Of a stretch of 64,000 bases of DNA, positions 1 to 7,332 are shown one piece after another. This stretch comes from Acidovorax sp. GBBC 1281. Its GTDB lineage: Bacteria; Pseudomonadota; Gammaproteobacteria; Burkholderiales; Burkholderiaceae_C. The notes under the pieces were generated by a model. The model had not been told where the DNA came from. It worked only from the letters and a program-made list of their open reading frames with translations, and did no database searches. The DNA lies in assembly GCF_028473645.1 (NCBI RefSeq), contig NZ_CP097269.1:1816001-1880000 (forward strand). Reading direction: 5' to 3'. A program made the translations under genes and the position numbers. Positions within the stretch are counted from its first letter, which is position 1. Each line of letters begins with the position of its first letter.

Positions 1-659
1 GAACAGGTAGCGCCCTTGGCTGTCCTTCTCCAGCTCCAGCCGCTCCAGGCCCTGGGGGTTGATGACGATACCAGAGGCTACGCCCCGCGCCAGCTGCACC
101 TGGGTGATAGCGCGGCGCAAGGTGTCGTTGGGCGTGTCGCCAGCCTGGGCCCGGTTGTAGGCGCTGGCCACGGTCATCAGGCCCAGCATGTTGGCGCCGG
201 TGCCGTTGCCCTTGAGCAGCTGCGCGTCCTCGGCCAGCTTGAGCGCGTCGCGCAGTTCGAGGTCGATGTAGTCGCCCAGCATGGTCGCGTCGTCCAGCGC
301 TTGGCGCGAAGCCGGCACCCAGCATGCAATGGTCTTCACGGCCGCGGATTCCAGCGTGAAGTTCAGGGCCAACTCGGCTTTCTGGTCCCCTTCGACTGCC
401 TGAATCGCCGCGACGCCGGTACGCGTGCCGCGCAGGTACTCGATGGCGCTGGCCGACGTGGGCCGGGTCACCAGCAGATCACGCACGGACGTGGGCCGGT
501 ACATCACGCCGTAGATCTCGGTGTCACGATCAGTAGTGGGGTGCATGTTCCCGGAGGTAATGGCCGCAGCGTTGGGGCCACCATGGAACGTTGGCAGGGA
601 CATGCGCACACTCTTGGTGCGGCCGCTGCGCAGGTTCTCCAGGTCCGTGTCGCTGTCGG

Positions 660-1754
660 CTAGTGTCCTGTCCCGTTAATTCGCCCGCATAGTCTGGCGA
701 GTTTTTCGAGGATGGAGTCTGCTGTAGCTGTCCAAGTAAACGGCTGGCAGGACTGGTTGTAATTCGCGATGAATGTGTCGATCTTGTTGATCAGATCCTT
801 CACGCTGGTGAACGAGCCACGGCGGATTGCCCGCGTGGTGATGATCGAGAAGAAGCGCTCGACCTGATTGAGCCAGCTTGAATAGGTCGGAACGAAGTGC
901 ATGTGCCAGCGAGGCCGCTCGGCCAACCAAGCGCGCACCTTTGGATGCTTGTGGCTGGCGTAGTTATCAGCTATGCAGTGCACATCCAGTTCGTCGGGCA
1001 CTGCCTTGTCGATGGCGCGCAGGAAGGCAAGGAACTCTTGATGACGATGCCGGGGCCGGCACTGCGCGATCACTTGGCCATTCATCACGTTCAGGGCCGC
1101 GAACAAGGTGGTGGTGCCGTGGCGCACGTAGTCGTGCGTGACACCTTCGACATAGCCAAACCCCATTGGCAGCATCGGCTGCGTACGCTCCAAAGCTTGG
1201 CATTGGCTCTTCTCGTCCACGCACAGCACCAGCGCGTTGTCAGGTGGGTTCAGGTACAGCCCCACAACGTCGCGCAGCTTCTCGATGAACAGCGGATCGG
1301 TCGACAGCTTGAAGCTGTCGGCCCGGTGCGGCTTGAGGTTGAAGGTCTGCAGATAGCGCGCCACCGTGCTCTTGCTGATGCCCGTATCGGCGGCCAGCGT
1401 GCGGGTGCTCCAGTGGGTACCCCCATCAGCAGGCTTGGTGTGCAACGTCTTGGTAATCAACTCAGCAACACGCTCGTCATCTACCGTGCGGGGGCGACCC
1501 GGGCGCAACTCGTCGTAAAGCCCTGCAATGCGATGGCGCGCATAGCGCCCGCGCCACTTGGTGACAGTGCTACGACTGATCCCCAGAGCCTGCGCAACCG
1601 CGGTGCTGGCTTTATCTGTGCCTTCGCAAGTCAGCACGATGCGCGCCCTGAGCGACAACGCCGCTGGCAGCGAACGTGATCGCGCCATGGACGTCAGTTC
1701 CGCGCGCTCCACTTCACTAAGCGCAATTTCTGTTCGGGTCGTTGCATTGGGCAT
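660..1754 (-). CDS. IS630-family transposase
   Basis: A DDE transposase of 364 residues that catalyses cut-and-paste movement into TA sites. An N-terminal helix-turn-helix region (about residues 20-130) is followed by the catalytic core. The three acidic residues fall in LCVDEKSQ, HCIADNYASHKHP and WLNQVERFF. The latter two blocks are typical of the IS630 group. The frame is intact. The stop codon TAG is not wholly inside the element: it is built from the TA target duplication plus the flanking host G at 660, so the C-terminus depends on the insertion site. It is the only gene of the element. Confidence 0.95.
   Translation of the reverse strand: MPNATTRTEIALSEVERAELTSMARSRSLPAALSLRARIVLTCEGTDKASTAVAQALGISRSTVTKWRGRYARHRIAGLYDELRPGRPRTVDDERVAELITKTLHTKPADGGTHWSTRTLAADTGISKSTVARYLQTFNLKPHRADSFKLSTDPLFIEKLRDVVGLYLNPPDNALVLCVDEKSQCQALERTQPMLPMGFGYVEGVTHDYVRHGTTTLFAALNVMNGQVIAQCRPRHRHQEFLAFLRAIDKAVPDELDVHCIADNYASHKHPKVRAWLAERPRWHMHFVPTYSSWLNQVERFFSIITTRAIRRGSFTSVKDLINKIDTFIANYNQSCQPFTWTATADSILEKLARLCGRINGTGH
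663..684. repeat. Left terminal inverted repeat of the IS630-type element
   Basis: These 22 bp begin GTGTCCTGTCCC and match the reverse complement of 1800-1821 without mismatch. The repeat lies inside the 3' end of the transposase gene and encodes its last seven residues (RINGTGH). Confidence 0.93.
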
Positions 1755-1799
1755 GGCGGCACCTCAAGGATGGCCCGAAACCATGCAGCTATCGTGCCT

Positions 1800-1821
1800 G
1801 CGAATTAACGGGACAGGACAC
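1800..1821. repeat. Right terminal inverted repeat of the IS630-type element
   Basis: These 22 bp end in GGGACAGGACAC and are the perfect inverted copy of 663-684. They lie about 46 bp upstream of the transposase start codon and are followed directly by the TA duplication. Confidence 0.93.
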
Positions 1822-2224
1822 TAGCACCTGAGCGCTGACAGCCTGCGGGGGACGCATCGAACCCGGACCCACGCCGTTCGTCTCCAGCTTGGCCATCACC
1901 TGTTCCATTTGCTGGAGGTTGGCTTGGAGACCATCGAGCCGGTTGTCGATGCCGCTGCGGTGCTCTTTCACCTGAGCGCCCACGGCCTCGATGGCTTCGA
2001 CAACCGCACGGGGTGCGTCGGGCATTGCGGCCCGGACAGATGCATGCACACCGGACTGCAGGAGGGTGCGAGGGATGATGGGGAGATCTTGACGGAGGGA
2101 CATTGGTAGTCTTTCTGAGTGAAAGACCAATGGTCTGAGGACAGCCCCCTTTCTCCAATCCGACAGCGTGCGGGCCGGTGCGGGTCAATGCCGGTATCGA
2201 CGTTCGACCTGCAGGCGAATCGCG

Positions 2225-2506
2225 CTACAGGGTCTCTTCCCGCGAGCGCTCCACCCAGGCGGCCAGATCTTCCAGCCGGTAGCTCTTGGAATAGCCCCCC
2301 AGTGGCCGATTGAAGTAGGCCGGGCCGCCGCCTGCCGACCGCATGTTGCGCAGGCTGCCAGGTGCATAGCCGATCAGCTCCCCGGCGTCAGCTTCGTTCA
2401 CGCGGCTGTCGGCGGTGATGAACATCGCACGATCGGCCGCGGCTCGCAGAAAGCACGCGGTGGTGCGTGCGATGCGCTCATTCAGATCGGTATCAGTGAC
2501 TGCCAT
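2225..2506 (-). CDS. Small helix-turn-helix DNA-binding protein of the phage/satellite element
   Basis: A 93-residue protein. Residues about 38-90 (YAPGSLRNMRSAGGGPAYFNRPLG, then SYRLEDLAAWVE) resemble MerR/excisionase-type winged HTH domains of the helix_turn_helix_17 kind found in phage regulators. It lies between the capsid gene and the replication genes, and its start overlaps the end of the preceding gene by 14 bp, so the two are probably translated from one message. A regulatory role is inferred from the fold only. The target is unknown. Confidence 0.65.
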   Translation of the reverse strand: MAVTDTDLNERIARTTACFLRAAADRAMFITADSRVNEADAGELIGYAPGSLRNMRSAGGGPAYFNRPLGGYSKSYRLEDLAAWVERSREETL

Positions 2507-2777
2507 GGGCGTGCGGCTGCGTAACGGTGGCCAGGACGAGACGGGCGCCTTCGGCCTCCAGGCCGATCAAGCTGATACGGTTGGCTCCGGTGCGGTCAAC
2601 GACCGTCTCGATACCGATGCGGCCACCGCCGGCGAGCAGTGCATCAAGCGCATCGAGCCGGGCCTGAGGCAGGGTTTGCAGCATCTCGCTGAGCACTTCG
2701 GAGTTCGCGCGCAGCAAGGCGGCGCACTTGGGGCCGAAGTCAGCGCTGCAGGGTGTGATGGATTGGTTCGTGTTCAT
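2493..2777 (-). CDS. Hypothetical protein in the phage/satellite replication operon
   Basis: A 94-residue soluble protein with no family I can name. A helical middle (LLRANSEVLSEMLQTLPQARLDALDALL) precedes a beta-rich C-terminal half. It starts 4 nt after the end of the TubC_N-like gene and overlaps the following HTH gene by 14 bp, so it belongs to the same transcription unit. The tight packing and codon use support a real gene. No signal peptide, membrane segment or metal site is visible. Confidence 0.55.
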   Translation of the reverse strand: MNTNQSITPCSADFGPKCAALLRANSEVLSEMLQTLPQARLDALDALLAGGGRIGIETVVDRTGANRISLIGLEAEGARLVLATVTQPHAHGSH

Positions 2778-2781
2778 GGAT

Positions 2782-3141
2782 TCAGTTCGGAGTTGGGTTG
2801 GAGTTGGACGCGTTGCTGCCGGGGTACTGGCCGCGCAGGTGCTGCAGCAGGTCGGCGCGCAGGTGCAGGGGGGTGCTCAGCACGTCGCGGCGCATCTGCT
2901 CGCGGGCGGCTGGGGAGTCCTTCCAGCGGTCGCAGACGTGCATGGCTGCGCGCATCAGGTCGGATGTGAGCTGGGACGACTCCAGCACCAGGCGGATCAG
3001 CTCGGGCTTGTGCTGCAAGACCTGGGCGCGCTGGGCTGGTGTCAGCACGCCAGCGGGCACGGTCAGTGTGGTGCCGTCAGGCGTGCATTCCAGATCGATG
3101 CCGCAGGCCAGCAGCTCGGCGAGGATGGATTGAGCGGTCAT
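2782..3141 (-). CDS. TubC N-terminal docking domain-like protein
   Basis: A 119-residue protein. Residues 1-55 (ILAELLACGIDLECTPDGTTLTVPAGVLTPAQRAQVLQHKPELI, in shorter view LLACGI..LTVP..LTPAQR..HKPELI) follow the pattern of the TubC_N docking fold. In mobile elements this fold is often encoded next to primase or helicase genes. The remainder is helical and polar, ending in a disordered Asn/Ser/Pro tail. Its ATG overlaps the stop of the upstream ATPase gene (ATGA at 3138-3141), which implies coupled translation. A role as adaptor or accessory of the replication ATPase is inference from position. Confidence 0.6.
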   Translation of the reverse strand: MTAQSILAELLACGIDLECTPDGTTLTVPAGVLTPAQRAQVLQHKPELIRLVLESSQLTSDLMRAAMHVCDRWKDSPAAREQMRRDVLSTPLHLRADLLQHLRGQYPGSNASNSNPTPN

Positions 3142-4553
3142 AGGACCTCCCTGGGACGCAGCGCGGATGTGTCAGCTTCTTCCGAAGGGAGCGCCGAAGG
3201 GTGTGAAGAGTGTGAAGGGAGCGCGTTTTCAAAACGTGCGCCCTTCGTGCGCTCTTCGCCCGAAGGTGGCGGTTTTCCCCCAAAGGTGGCGAAGGTGGCG
3301 GTTTCTGGAAACGTGCAATCTTCTGCCACCTTCGCGCCACCTTCGCCCGAAGGGAGCGCAGAAGAGTGCGAAGAGTGCGTGTTTTCAAAACTTGCTCCCT
3401 TCACACCCTTCGTGCTCTCTTCGGCAGAGGAGAGCGCCCATTGCCAGCCCCCATCCATGCCTGTCTTGCGCTTTTCAATGCCCAGCTTGATCGAGGCACG
3501 CTTGATCTGATCGCGGGAATATCCGGCTCCGTCAGCATCTTTGAAGATTGCCTTGGCGGTCATCGGCCCATCGGCAAGCAGGCTCCGAAGAAACCCGGCG
3601 ACGTCCTGCGCTTCACCGTCCTGCTCTTCGTTCGGGTCGGTCAGCAGATCCCGCGCGCTGCCTTCCACCGCCTTGCCCCACGCAATGCGCGACGCCTGAA
3701 TGTCGGGCAGCGGCTCGCACTGCTCCAGGTGGTAGGCGAACCCGCCATTGTCCGGGCCGATGTTGGACTTGCCACGGGCCAGGATGCGGGCATCCTCCCC
3801 TTGCTCGTCTTTCACCTTGGCGGCCACCAGCACCACGCGGGCAACGGCGGTGAAGGCGACGCTGCCCACCACGCGCTGCGCCGGGTCGGTGCCTTGACCG
3901 CCCTTGGCAAAGTGGGTGATGCCCAGCACCGCGCAGTCGCAGGCGGCGGCCAGGTTCACCAGCGGCTGCAGCGCTCGGCGCACCTCGGTGTTCTTGTGGC
4001 TGTCGCCCGTCACGGCAGACACCACCGGGTCGATCACCAGCAGGCGGATGCCGCCGATGCGCTCGATCTCCTGCAGCAGCCCCTGCAGGTCGCGGGCGGG
4101 GTCGAACGGCACCACCTCACCGGATTCGGTGCGCAGGCCATCGATGAAGTGGCACCGGGCCGGCTCAGCCCCTGCCGCCAGCAGGCGGGGCAGCAGTGTG
4201 TCGGCAGCGTCATCCTCTCCGCTCCAGATCAGGATGTTGCCGGCCTCGCACGCGCTCTTGTCGGGCCAGCGCCCGCCAATGGTCACCGTGGCAGCCATGG
4301 TCAGGGCCAGCGTGGTTTTCCCCTGGCCAGGTGCACCGGCCAGGATGTGCAGCTTGCCGAGTGCCAGCCAGAGCGGCCACAGCCAGCGGATGGGCTCGGG
4401 CCGCAGATCGCTTCCGCAGGTGAGCACCACCTGGGCGCCCGGCGACATCGGCGGCGCGACCTCTCGCCACTCGTCCAGCGGTGGGAACGTGGGCGGGTGC
4501 CGCTCAATGTCGGCATCCACGGCGGCGAAGGCCGCCTCGGTTCGGGCGTTCAT
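3138..4553 (-). CDS. RepA-like RecA-fold replication ATPase/helicase (AAA_25 type)
   Basis: A 471-residue protein with a RecA-like ATPase core. Walker A is GAPGQGKT at residues 73-80 and Walker B is LLVIDP at about 171-176. The motif SGEDD near residue 111 and ITHFAKGG further on fit the hexameric RepA/RSF1010-type helicase group used by plasmids and phages. Residues about 310-370 look like a winged-helix segment. The C-terminal tail holds three imperfect repeats (see 3177-3422). The ATG at 4553 overlaps the stop of the CHC2 gene (ATGA), which argues for this start rather than an in-frame one further upstream. Together with the CHC2 protein it probably unwinds and primes element DNA for replication. 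Confidence 0.8.
   Translation of the reverse strand: MNARTEAAFAAVDADIERHPPTFPPLDEWREVAPPMSPGAQVVLTCGSDLRPEPIRWLWPLWLALGKLHILAGAPGQGKTTLALTMAATVTIGGRWPDKSACEAGNILIWSGEDDAADTLLPRLLAAGAEPARCHFIDGLRTESGEVVPFDPARDLQGLLQEIERIGGIRLLVIDPVVSAVTGDSHKNTEVRRALQPLVNLAAACDCAVLGITHFAKGGQGTDPAQRVVGSVAFTAVARVVLVAAKVKDEQGEDARILARGKSNIGPDNGGFAYHLEQCEPLPDIQASRIAWGKAVEGSARDLLTDPNEEQDGEAQDVAGFLRSLLADGPMTAKAIFKDADGAGYSRDQIKRASIKLGIEKRKTGMDGGWQWALSSAEESTKGVKGASFENTHSSHSSALPSGEGGAKVAEDCTFPETATFATFGGKPPPSGEERTKGARFENALPSHSSHPSALPSEEADTSALRPREVL
3177..3422 (-). repeat. Three imperfect tandem repeats encoding the tail of the RepA-like ATPase
   Basis: The last ~95 codons hold three related units of 26-29 residues, each with a TKG/AKV start, a FEN or FPE core and a PSGE or PSEE end. 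In DNA each unit carries a small palindrome (TTTTGAAAA or TTTCCAGAAA) and blocks such as GAAGGGAGC. The array is probably unstable in length. It may be a flexible linker, or the DNA itself may serve as iteron-like binding sites. Confidence 0.6.
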
Positions 4554-5008
4554 GCATACACCTCCGCAATCCGAAGCACGCGGCCTGCGGCCTGCATGAG
4601 CCGGGAACGATCGTCCTGCGACAGCACTACCCCTTGCGCCACGTTGCCCGCAGCCGTGGCGACCAGGTTGACTTCGCGCAGCAGCACCTCCAGCGCCTGG
4701 CGCGGGGTGAACGGCGCCGACGCCGTGGGTGCAGGCTTGCCATCCTCGATCCAGGCGCCCAGCTCCTTGGCCGCCTGGATGAACTCCAGGCCGGCCATGG
4801 CCATGTGGTACGCCAGCACGTCGCCACCACGGGCGCCGCAGCCGGCCATGCACACGAAAGCCCCACTGTCGAGGTTCACGCGCATAGAATCGCTGCCGCC
4901 GTGAAACGTGCAGGCGGTAGTGCGCCATTTGCCCCGGCCTTCCAGCTTGAGCCCCCGCTCCTCGTAGAAAGCCTGCGGGTCGGGCAGGTGGGAGCGTTCA
5001 AACCCCAT
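4550..5008 (-). CDS. CHC2 zinc-finger (primase-type) protein
   Basis: A 152-residue protein carrying a single CHC2-type zinc ribbon, the DNA-binding finger of DnaG primases. The likely zinc ligands are C33 and H36 (CTFH) and C53 and C57 (CMAGC), followed by GGDVLAYHMAMAGLEF, which matches the family. No TOPRIM catalytic domain follows, so it is a stand-alone finger rather than a whole primase. It probably works with the downstream ATPase. The gene overlaps that ATPase by 4 bp (ATGA) and the upstream gene by 11 bp. Confidence 0.8.
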   Translation of the reverse strand: MGFERSHLPDPQAFYEERGLKLEGRGKWRTTACTFHGGSDSMRVNLDSGAFVCMAGCGARGGDVLAYHMAMAGLEFIQAAKELGAWIEDGKPAPTASAPFTPRQALEVLLREVNLVATAAGNVAQGVVLSQDDRSRLMQAAGRVLRIAEVYA

Positions 5009-6062
5009 GGTTCACCTCCCGCGCTGCGCGCTTGGCGGCTCGGGCCTGACGCATGCGTTCGGCGAACTCTGCCTTGCGCTCGTCGCGTTCCTGGCACCAG
5101 GTCTCATGCCGCTGCTGGTTCTGCACAATCTGCGCCTCCAGCCACTTCGGATTCATCTGCCGCGCGCCCAGCTCGATCATCGTCGTGAGGGCGTCGATGA
5201 AGCCGGCGGCCACGTTGGACTGGGTGGCTTTGTCATAGTTTCCGAAGCCCCCGTTGCAGCGCTGCAGTGCCTCGTGGAGCATCACATCAAGGCGCAGCTT
5301 CTCCGTCCTGTGCTTGCGGTAGAACTGCACCACCTCTCCCGCCATCTGCATACCCAGCGCCCGTCCTTCATAGTAGGGCAGCGCCGGCACGTCGAAAAGC
5401 ACGCTACGCCAGGTCTTCTTCTTGGAGCCTGCCTCCCGCACCACGCCATACGAAAACGACAGCTCGGACAGCTCGCGCTGCTCGCCGCTGGGCAGCGTCA
5501 CCGTCCGCGCTCGCTGGTCAGCATCGCGGCGCTTTTTCATGACTGCATCGATGTGCGCCGCGATGCTGCTCAGCTCGGTATCGGCAATCCGTTGGCCCAG
5601 GCCGTCGCAGATGTGCCCGCCCACCAGCACAGCGTAACGCTGTAGCTTGCCCATCAGGATCTGGCCAGCATTCCATTGCCACTCACACACGGCAGGATCG
5701 ATGCGAAGCTGAATCTCGCGCAGCGCGCCGAATGCCTCATCGCTCTTGTTGGTCACGAACCGGGCAATCTCGCGGCCGGTATCGGGAGAGGCGTAGCCGA
5801 TGAAGGTCGCATCGTCTTTCAGCCAGTCGAAGCCCGCTTCCTGGGCTCGGGTGATGCGGTTGCCGTTGAACTTCGCGCCATCGGGGCGCAGGGTCAGCAC
5901 GATCAGGGAGGTGCTGACACGTTCCGTCACGGGGGCTTGCTGCATGCCGGGCAGAGCGTTGAGGACTTCAGCGCAGCGCGGGTTTGTCAGGGAAAGCCCC
6001 TGGACGACGGAGTGAGAGGTGGTGGTTTGCGCAGACGTGCGCGTGCAGACGGTATCAGCCAT
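4998..6062 (-). CDS. Hypothetical phage/satellite protein, first gene of the replication operon
   Basis: A 354-residue soluble protein of unknown family. The ATG at 6062 (MADTVCTR) is preferred; a longer reading to 6113 would start in a poorly supported leader. The last 50 residues are highly charged and helical (about 305-350, rich in E, R, K, A), suggesting a coiled-coil or nucleic-acid-contacting tail. The end overlaps the CHC2 gene by 11 bp, so it heads the operon with the primase-type and ATPase genes. Function is unknown; a replication role is inferred only from position. Confidence 0.65.
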   Translation of the reverse strand: MADTVCTRTSAQTTTSHSVVQGLSLTNPRCAEVLNALPGMQQAPVTERVSTSLIVLTLRPDGAKFNGNRITRAQEAGFDWLKDDATFIGYASPDTGREIARFVTNKSDEAFGALREIQLRIDPAVCEWQWNAGQILMGKLQRYAVLVGGHICDGLGQRIADTELSSIAAHIDAVMKKRRDADQRARTVTLPSGEQRELSELSFSYGVVREAGSKKKTWRSVLFDVPALPYYEGRALGMQMAGEVVQFYRKHRTEKLRLDVMLHEALQRCNGGFGNYDKATQSNVAAGFIDALTTMIELGARQMNPKWLEAQIVQNQQRHETWCQERDERKAEFAERMRQARAAKRAAREVNHGV

Positions 6063-6217
6063 GAGTGGCCTCCAAGGACTTCGGTTTGCAAAAACCGTCG
6101 CTCCTGAGACCAATCAGGGGCGGCAGCTCGACAGGTTGGTCTACCGGGAAGTCCTTGCGGAACCGGCCGGGCTTGCGCCCGCCTGTCGAGCCGCCAAAAA
6201 ATGGGGGCACGAATGAC

Positions 6218-6251
6218 AAAGCCGCAGACCCTGCGGGGAAACTGCGGCTTT
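6218..6251. terminator. GC-rich hairpin upstream of the replication operon
   Basis: AAAGCCGCAG (6218-6227) pairs perfectly with CTGCGGCTTT (6242-6251) across a 14-nt loop. The T runs are short on both strands, so termination is only possible. The hairpin lies in the 291-bp gap between the AlpA-like gene and the replication operon, where it could separate the regulatory and replication transcripts. Confidence 0.4.
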
Positions 6252-6353
6252 CGTCGCAGGACTTCTTCGGGAGACCAATCCCGATCACGCCTTTTTTTGA
6301 CGTGACGAATGGAGTATAGCGACGATGTGAGATTACGCAAGACATGTCGCGCC

Positions 6354-6542
6354 TCACTTTCCGGCCTGGGAATCGCGCCAAGCAATCAGCGCATCGCCAG
6401 GAATGACGGTGCAGCGAGCCGAGAGGCGGATGGGCTGTGGGAAGTCGGGCCGGGACTTGATCCAGCGCCAGAGGGTTGCTGTTCCGATGCCCAGCAGCTC
6501 AGCGGCTTGCTTGGGGCGGTAAGACTGGGCATGTGATGCCAT
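6354..6542 (-). CDS. AlpA-family transcriptional regulator/excisionase-like protein
   Basis: A 62-residue HTH protein. It has the AlpA pattern: a recognition helix region (QAAELLGIGTATLWRWIKSRPDFP) followed by the PIRLSARCTVIPGDALIAW wing. AlpA-type proteins regulate integrase or satellite gene expression and can assist excision. GGAG lies about 6 nt upstream of the ATG. The gene sits between the integrase side and the replication operon, the usual place for this switch in P4-like islands and PICIs. A perfect palindrome 95 bp upstream may be its operator. Confidence 0.85.
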   Translation of the reverse strand: MASHAQSYRPKQAAELLGIGTATLWRWIKSRPDFPQPIRLSARCTVIPGDALIAWRDSQAGK

Positions 6543-6636
6543 TTGATCGCTCCATTTGACCCGCGTTGAATCGAATGCGGGAATGGAGTGACTGTCTTTC
6601 TTAAGACTGTATTGGTCATCGCAACTACAGTCAGTT

Positions 6637-6654
6637 GGACTGCAATTGCAGTCC
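6637..6654. promoter_or_regulatory. Perfect 18-bp palindrome upstream of the AlpA-like gene
   Basis: GGACTGCAATTGCAGTCC is fully self-complementary. It lies in the 116-bp gap between the AlpA-like gene and the next gene upstream. A related half (ACTACAGTC) lies about 10 bp closer to alpA. Position and symmetry suggest an operator for the element's regulator. This is inference. Confidence 0.45.
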
Positions 6655-6658
6655 GTAA

Positions 6659-7288
6659 CTACCTTTGGAGCAAGCGCTTTGCCTCGGCGAACTTGCGAGC
6701 CAGACTGCTTTCGCTGATGCCGTCCGTGTCACCGTAGTTATCGACCAGTTCCCGAATGATCGACGTGTCATCGTCTCGTCCGGGGCGTGGGCTCTTCAGT
6801 AACTCCAACATGGCGCCGACCAGTCGCAAGTAAGCATTCCGCTCTCTCTGGCCCATCTTCTGCTCGCTTCTGGCAGGCGTAGCTGCCGGCTCTTTCCCGA
6901 AGCACTGCTGCATCGCCTCTACTGCAACAGCAGGTACACGCACGTCCTGCCGCTGCACCACAACCGCAGTCTCGAACCACAGCAGATCACCTTCTTCCAT
7001 AGGCTGCTGAGCCGAGTGCATAACCTCTGTCTCACCGGTCTGCCAAACCTCTGCGATGTTTTGCGGGTAAAGCATGGCCAGGGTCCAAGGAAGGCCGCGC
7101 GCTTTCGTGACCAATCCCTCACCTATGACGAATCGCCACCGTGAAACAGTGGTAGATCGGGGCGGCGCCGCGCGCAGGGTGAGGTTGAGCCGCAACGCCG
7201 TATCAAACAGCATTGATTCGGTCCACGGCCTGCCGGTCGAGGTTGTCAGCTCAGCGAGCGCTTCAGGGACGGTATACAGCTTGAGCAT
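6659..7288 (-). CDS. Hypothetical protein next to the integrase
   Basis: A 209-residue soluble protein without a recognised domain. The N-terminal part (YTVPEALAELTTSTGRPWTE) has the look of a small DNA-binding or sensor fold of the kind seen in phage regulators. The middle is beta-rich, and the C-terminal 70 residues are charged and helical (QRERNAYLRLVGAMLELL; SSLARKFAEAKRLLQR). It starts 44 bp after the integrase stop on the same strand and ends just before the palindrome in front of alpA. It may belong to the control region of the element; function is unknown. Confidence 0.6.
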   Translation of the reverse strand: MLKLYTVPEALAELTTSTGRPWTESMLFDTALRLNLTLRAAPPRSTTVSRWRFVIGEGLVTKARGLPWTLAMLYPQNIAEVWQTGETEVMHSAQQPMEEGDLLWFETAVVVQRQDVRVPAVAVEAMQQCFGKEPAATPARSEQKMGQRERNAYLRLVGAMLELLKSPRPGRDDDTSIIRELVDNYGDTDGISESSLARKFAEAKRLLQR

Positions 7289-7332
7289 CGGTTATCCCAT
7301 AGTGGTCGCGCAGAAAATCGCCCATGCAGCCA

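Larger units (their letters stand above)
661..1823 (-). mobile_element. IS630-family insertion sequence with TA target duplication
   Basis: Perfect 22-bp inverted repeats lie at 663-684 and 1800-1821. They are flanked by TA on both sides (661-662 and 1822-1823), the target duplication expected for IS630/Tc1-mariner elements. The element proper is 1159 bp and carries one transposase gene. It interrupts the phage capsid gene in the same transcriptional orientation. Complete ends and an intact transposase frame suggest it can still move. Confidence 0.95.
1..2103 (-). pseudogene. HK97-family phage major capsid protein, split by an IS630-type insertion (3' end off the window)
   Basis: The minus strand encodes an HK97 gp5-like capsid in two pieces. 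Positions 2103-1822 give 94 N-terminal residues: a short arm and a predicted coiled coil at about residues 30-75, like the HK97 delta/scaffold domain. Positions 660-1 continue with at least 220 residues that include the family-typical LLKGNGTGANMLGL stretch. Removing the insertion and one TA copy joins codons GTG-CTA-GCC in frame (VSAQVL then ADSDTD), so the interruption is recent and otherwise harmless. The ATG at 2103 is preferred over an upstream TTG at 2130 because it gives the usual N-terminus; its Shine-Dalgarno (AAAGAC) is weak. Protein from the split gene would be truncated after about residue 94, with a few IS-encoded residues added. Confidence 0.88.

Noticed and set aside
16..663. 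Plus-strand open frame of 215 codons
   Set aside because: It is the complement of the capsid gene. The minus strand gives recognisable HK97 capsid sequence; the plus frame has no family and ends inside the IS.
3366..4904. Long plus-strand frame opposite the RepA-like ATPase
   Set aside because: High GC makes long antisense frames common. The minus frame carries Walker motifs and tight gene overlaps; the plus frame has biased, low-complexity composition.
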